NCBI RefSeq assembly: GCF_001713355.1
Contig: NZ_CP016448.1
Coordinates: forward strand, 3,658,001 to 3,722,000
DNA from: Methyloversatilis sp. RAC08
Lineage (GTDB): Bacteria > Pseudomonadota > Gammaproteobacteria > Burkholderiales > Rhodocyclaceae
Direction: 5' to 3'
DNA length: 64,000 bases
The position numbers and the translations under genes are program-made. Below the pieces are notes generated by a model. It ran no database searches. It was given only the letters and a program-made list of their open reading frames with translations, and had not been told where the DNA came from. This document shows, piece after piece, positions 61,935-64,000 of this stretch (positions are counted from its first letter, which is position 1; each line of letters begins with the position of its first letter).

Positions 61935-62900
61935 ATGTCCGAACCGGAAAAGCAGCGCGACCCCAGTGCAGAGCCCGTCTGGGAACGAAAACTGATCGAG
62001 CGCCTGGCGCTTGAATCGGTGGTCGAGCAGCGGCGCAAGCGCCGCTGGGGGATATTCTTCAAGCTGGTCGGCTTCGCCTACCTGGGGGTACTGCTTTTCG
62101 CCCTGGTCGACTGGAGTGCGTTGTTCAGCCAGGCGGAACACCGCAAGCACACCGCGCTGGTCGAACTGAGCGGGGTCATCGCCCCCGGCGCCGAGGCCAG
62201 CGCCGAGAGCGTGATGGCATCGCTGCAGTCGGCATTCGAGGACAAGAACACCCAGGGCGTCATCCTGCGCATCAACAGTCCGGGCGGCAGCCCGGTGCAG
62301 AGCGGCATCATCAATGACGAAATGAATCGCCTGCGCGCCATGTACCCGAATGTGCCGCTCTATGCGGTGGTCGAGGACATCTGCGCCTCGGGCGGTTACT
62401 ACGTTGCCGTCGCTGCGGACCGCATCTATGTAGACAAGGCGAGCATCGTCGGCTCGATCGGCGTGCTGATGGAAGGTTTCGGTTTCACCGGTCTGATGGA
62501 CAAGCTCGGCGTGGAGCGCCGGCTGCTGACCGCAGGTGAAAACAAGGGTTTTCTCGATCCGTTTTCGCCGCAGGACGAAGGGCATCGCGTGCACGCCCGG
62601 GAACTGCTCGGTGACGTGCATCAGCAGTTCATCGATGTCGTGCGCAAGGGGCGCGGCGAGCGGCTGAAGGAATCGCCCGACATGTTCTCAGGTCTGATGT
62701 GGAGCGGCACCCGCAGCATAGAACTCGGGCTGGCCGACGATCTGGGCAGCGTGGAATTCGTTGCGCGCGAGGTCGTCAAGGCGGCAGACATCGTCGATTT
62801 CACCCAGCGGCAGAATCTGGCGGAACGTTTCGCCAAGCAGTTCGGCGCCGATGTCGGAGAAAGTGTCGCGGGCGCCTTTTCGCGCATCGGTCTGCGCTGA
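61935..62900 (+). CDS. sppA: SppA-type S49 signal-peptide peptidase
   Basis: A 321-residue membrane-anchored serine protease of the short (SppA36K) form. One membrane helix at about 40-58; catalytic Ser152 in ICASGGYYVAVAADRIY and general-base Lys204 in AGENKGFLDPF, spaced as in the Bacillus enzyme. It degrades cleaved signal peptides in the inner membrane. ATG at 61935 preferred over an upstream start. Confidence 0.92.
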   Translation: MSEPEKQRDPSAEPVWERKLIERLALESVVEQRRKRRWGIFFKLVGFAYLGVLLFALVDWSALFSQAEHRKHTALVELSGVIAPGAEASAESVMASLQSAFEDKNTQGVILRINSPGGSPVQSGIINDEMNRLRAMYPNVPLYAVVEDICASGGYYVAVAADRIYVDKASIVGSIGVLMEGFGFTGLMDKLGVERRLLTAGENKGFLDPFSPQDEGHRVHARELLGDVHQQFIDVVRKGRGERLKESPDMFSGLMWSGTRSIELGLADDLGSVEFVAREVVKAADIVDFTQRQNLAERFAKQFGADVGESVAGAFSRIGLR

Positions 62901-62929
62901 AGTTCTCTGCGACCCGGGTCAGCCGCGGG

Positions 62930-63658
62930 TCAGGTGCCGGCCAGCAGCAGAAAGAGGGTGGGGCGCCGGTCGATGCGTGCCACGTCTGCCGCCTTCCACT
63001 GCGCCACCGTCAGCGTGCGCACGTATTGATCGGGCGCCGTCAGCGCGCTGGCGATGCACAGCAGCGTGTCGCCGCGGCAGTGCGCGCGGAGGGTCTCGAA
63101 CATTTTCAGATTGCGGTAGGGCGTTTCAATGAACAGCTGCGTCTGGCGCAACTGAGCCGACGTCTTTTCGAGGGCGGCCAGTGCGCGCGCGCGCTCCGCG
63201 TCATCCACCGGCAGATAGCCGTGAAACGCAAACGACTGGCCGTTCAACCCGGAGGCCATCAGGCCGAGAAGGATGGATGACGGACCGACCAGCGGTACCA
63301 CTTCGATACCCATGGCGTGTGCAGCGCGTACCACCAATGCGCCGGGGTCGGCCACGCCCGGACAGCCGGCATCCGAGATGACGCCAGCGCTGCGTCCTGC
63401 GCGTACCGGTTCAAGCAGCGCACGCAGCGGAGAGCCGCCGCGCTCGGGGGGCAGTTCGACGATGTCCAGTTCGCGCAGCGGCGTCGGATGTTCCAGTCGC
63501 TTCAATGTCGCCCGCGCGGATTTGGCGCTTTCGACCAGAAAGTAGTCGAGCCGGTGCGCGCACTCGCGCACCGTTGTAGGGGTGTCGGCGTGCCACAAGG
63601 CGCGGCTGTCGAGTGCACTCGGCAACATGTAGAGCACGCCCTGCGGCGGTGCGCTCAT
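62930..63658 (-). CDS. RsmI-like SAM-dependent methyltransferase (tetrapyrrole methylase fold)
   Basis: A 242-residue TP_methylase-fold protein with VISDAGCPGVADPGALVVR and the SSILLGLMASGLNGQSFAFHGY segment typical of RsmI, yet with a different N-terminus (GVLYMLPSALD rather than the LYVVATPIGN form). It is the RsmI paralogue often beside maf in betaproteobacteria. RNA target unproven. Overlaps the maf stop by 4 bases. Confidence 0.88.
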   Translation of the reverse strand: MSAPPQGVLYMLPSALDSRALWHADTPTTVRECAHRLDYFLVESAKSARATLKRLEHPTPLRELDIVELPPERGGSPLRALLEPVRAGRSAGVISDAGCPGVADPGALVVRAAHAMGIEVVPLVGPSSILLGLMASGLNGQSFAFHGYLPVDDAERARALAALEKTSAQLRQTQLFIETPYRNLKMFETLRAHCRGDTLLCIASALTAPDQYVRTLTVAQWKAADVARIDRRPTLFLLLAGT

Positions 63659-64000
63659 GGCAGCTGATAACCGATGCGGCGCAGCATCCGGCTCAGCTCG
63701 ATCAGAGGCAGGCCGACCAGTGCAGTCGGATCGTCTCCGCTGAGCCTTTCAAGCAGCGCGATGCCGAGGGACTCGGATTTCGCGGCGCCGGCACAATCGA
63801 CCGGATCGTCAAGCTCGACATAGCGTTCGATTTCCGTTTTCGACAGCGTCCGGAATACGACTTCGGTCGGAACGACTGCTTCATGCAGCGCGCCGCTTCG
63901 CGCATCGATGACACAGAGCGCGGTGTCGAAGGTCACTTTAGAGCCGCTCAGTTCGAGCAACTGGGCGATCGCAGCATCACGCGTGCCGGGCTTGCCGTAG
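63655..64000 (-). CDS. Maf-family nucleotide pyrophosphatase, 5' part beyond the window
   Basis: The C-terminal 114 residues of a Maf protein: YGKPGTRDAA (first visible residues), VCVIDARSG-like strand, EVVFRTLSKTEIERYVELDDP and CAGAAKSESLGIALLERLSGDDPTALVGLPL. The YceF subfamily hydrolyses m7GTP. The start lies beyond 64000. Downstream gene is the RsmI-like methyltransferase, overlapping by 4 bases. Confidence 0.92.
   Translation of the reverse strand, partial: YGKPGTRDAAIAQLLELSGSKVTFDTALCVIDARSGALHEAVVPTEVVFRTLSKTEIERYVELDDPVDCAGAAKSESLGIALLERLSGDDPTALVGLPLIELSRMLRRIGYQLP

Overview
The window comes from a high-GC betaproteobacterium, most likely a methylotroph close to Methyloversatilis (Rhodocyclales / Sterolibacteriaceae). 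This is inferred, not proven. The evidence is a methylofuran / H4MPT-type C1-cofactor cluster (mfnD-mfnF-mfnE beside a HisA-like gene, 33.1-36.7 kb), a stand-alone pqqA peptide gene (3.64 kb), an MxaD-like protein (56 kb), two PEP-CTERM proteins (26.3 and 29.1 kb), and a conserved rne-rluC-gph-Rieske-sppA-rsmI-like-maf block at the right end.

Layout. 1-6.2 kb: sensor kinase (cut by the window edge), proline iminopeptidase, adenine methyltransferase, pqqA, then an AraC regulator divergent from ohr and a secreted hydrolase. 6.3-11.6 kb: an accessory island, AT-richer in part, with hipBA, a DUF262 + HEPN gene pair between REP-like palindromes, and a small integron-like remnant (attC, attI-like junction, two cassette ORFs, no integrase). 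11.6-17.1 kb: a YhiI-RbbA-YhhJ type ABC export operon. 17.1-19.1 kb: a field of GTGGGAGCGGC repeats split by an IS110-family element that sits exactly in a repeat unit, followed by two broken copies of the 3' end of the next gene. 19.1-22.5 kb: ovoA-ovoB, a complete ovothiol pathway operon. 22.6-26.2 kb: LysR/GST, a PNPOx-family protein, MsrP. 26.3-32.9 kb: PEP-CTERM proteins, Rnk, a NYN-domain protein, a MASE1-GGDEF and an HDOD protein. 33.1-36.7 kb: C1 cofactor genes. 36.7-46 kb: MtfA, DUF1993, and an efflux operon (esterase-like, RND adaptor, pump, outer-membrane factor, SDR) with a divergent LysR regulator. 47-50.1 kb: three c-di-GMP genes. 50.2-53.2 kb: envelope/secreted proteins including an M48 protease. 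53.3-56.5 kb: DHH phosphoesterase, TtcA, low-MW phosphatase, MxaD-like. 56.6-64 kb: RNase E and the housekeeping block, ending inside maf.

The points most worth a second look are the DUF262-HEPN module, the integrase-less integron remnant with a PD-(D/E)XK-like cassette ORF, the IS110 element with its putative bridge-RNA region in a REP target, the repeat-mediated duplication of the ovoB tail, and the orphan pqqA. No rRNA, tRNA or CRISPR array was seen. All calls come from reading sequence and translations; no database search was run.
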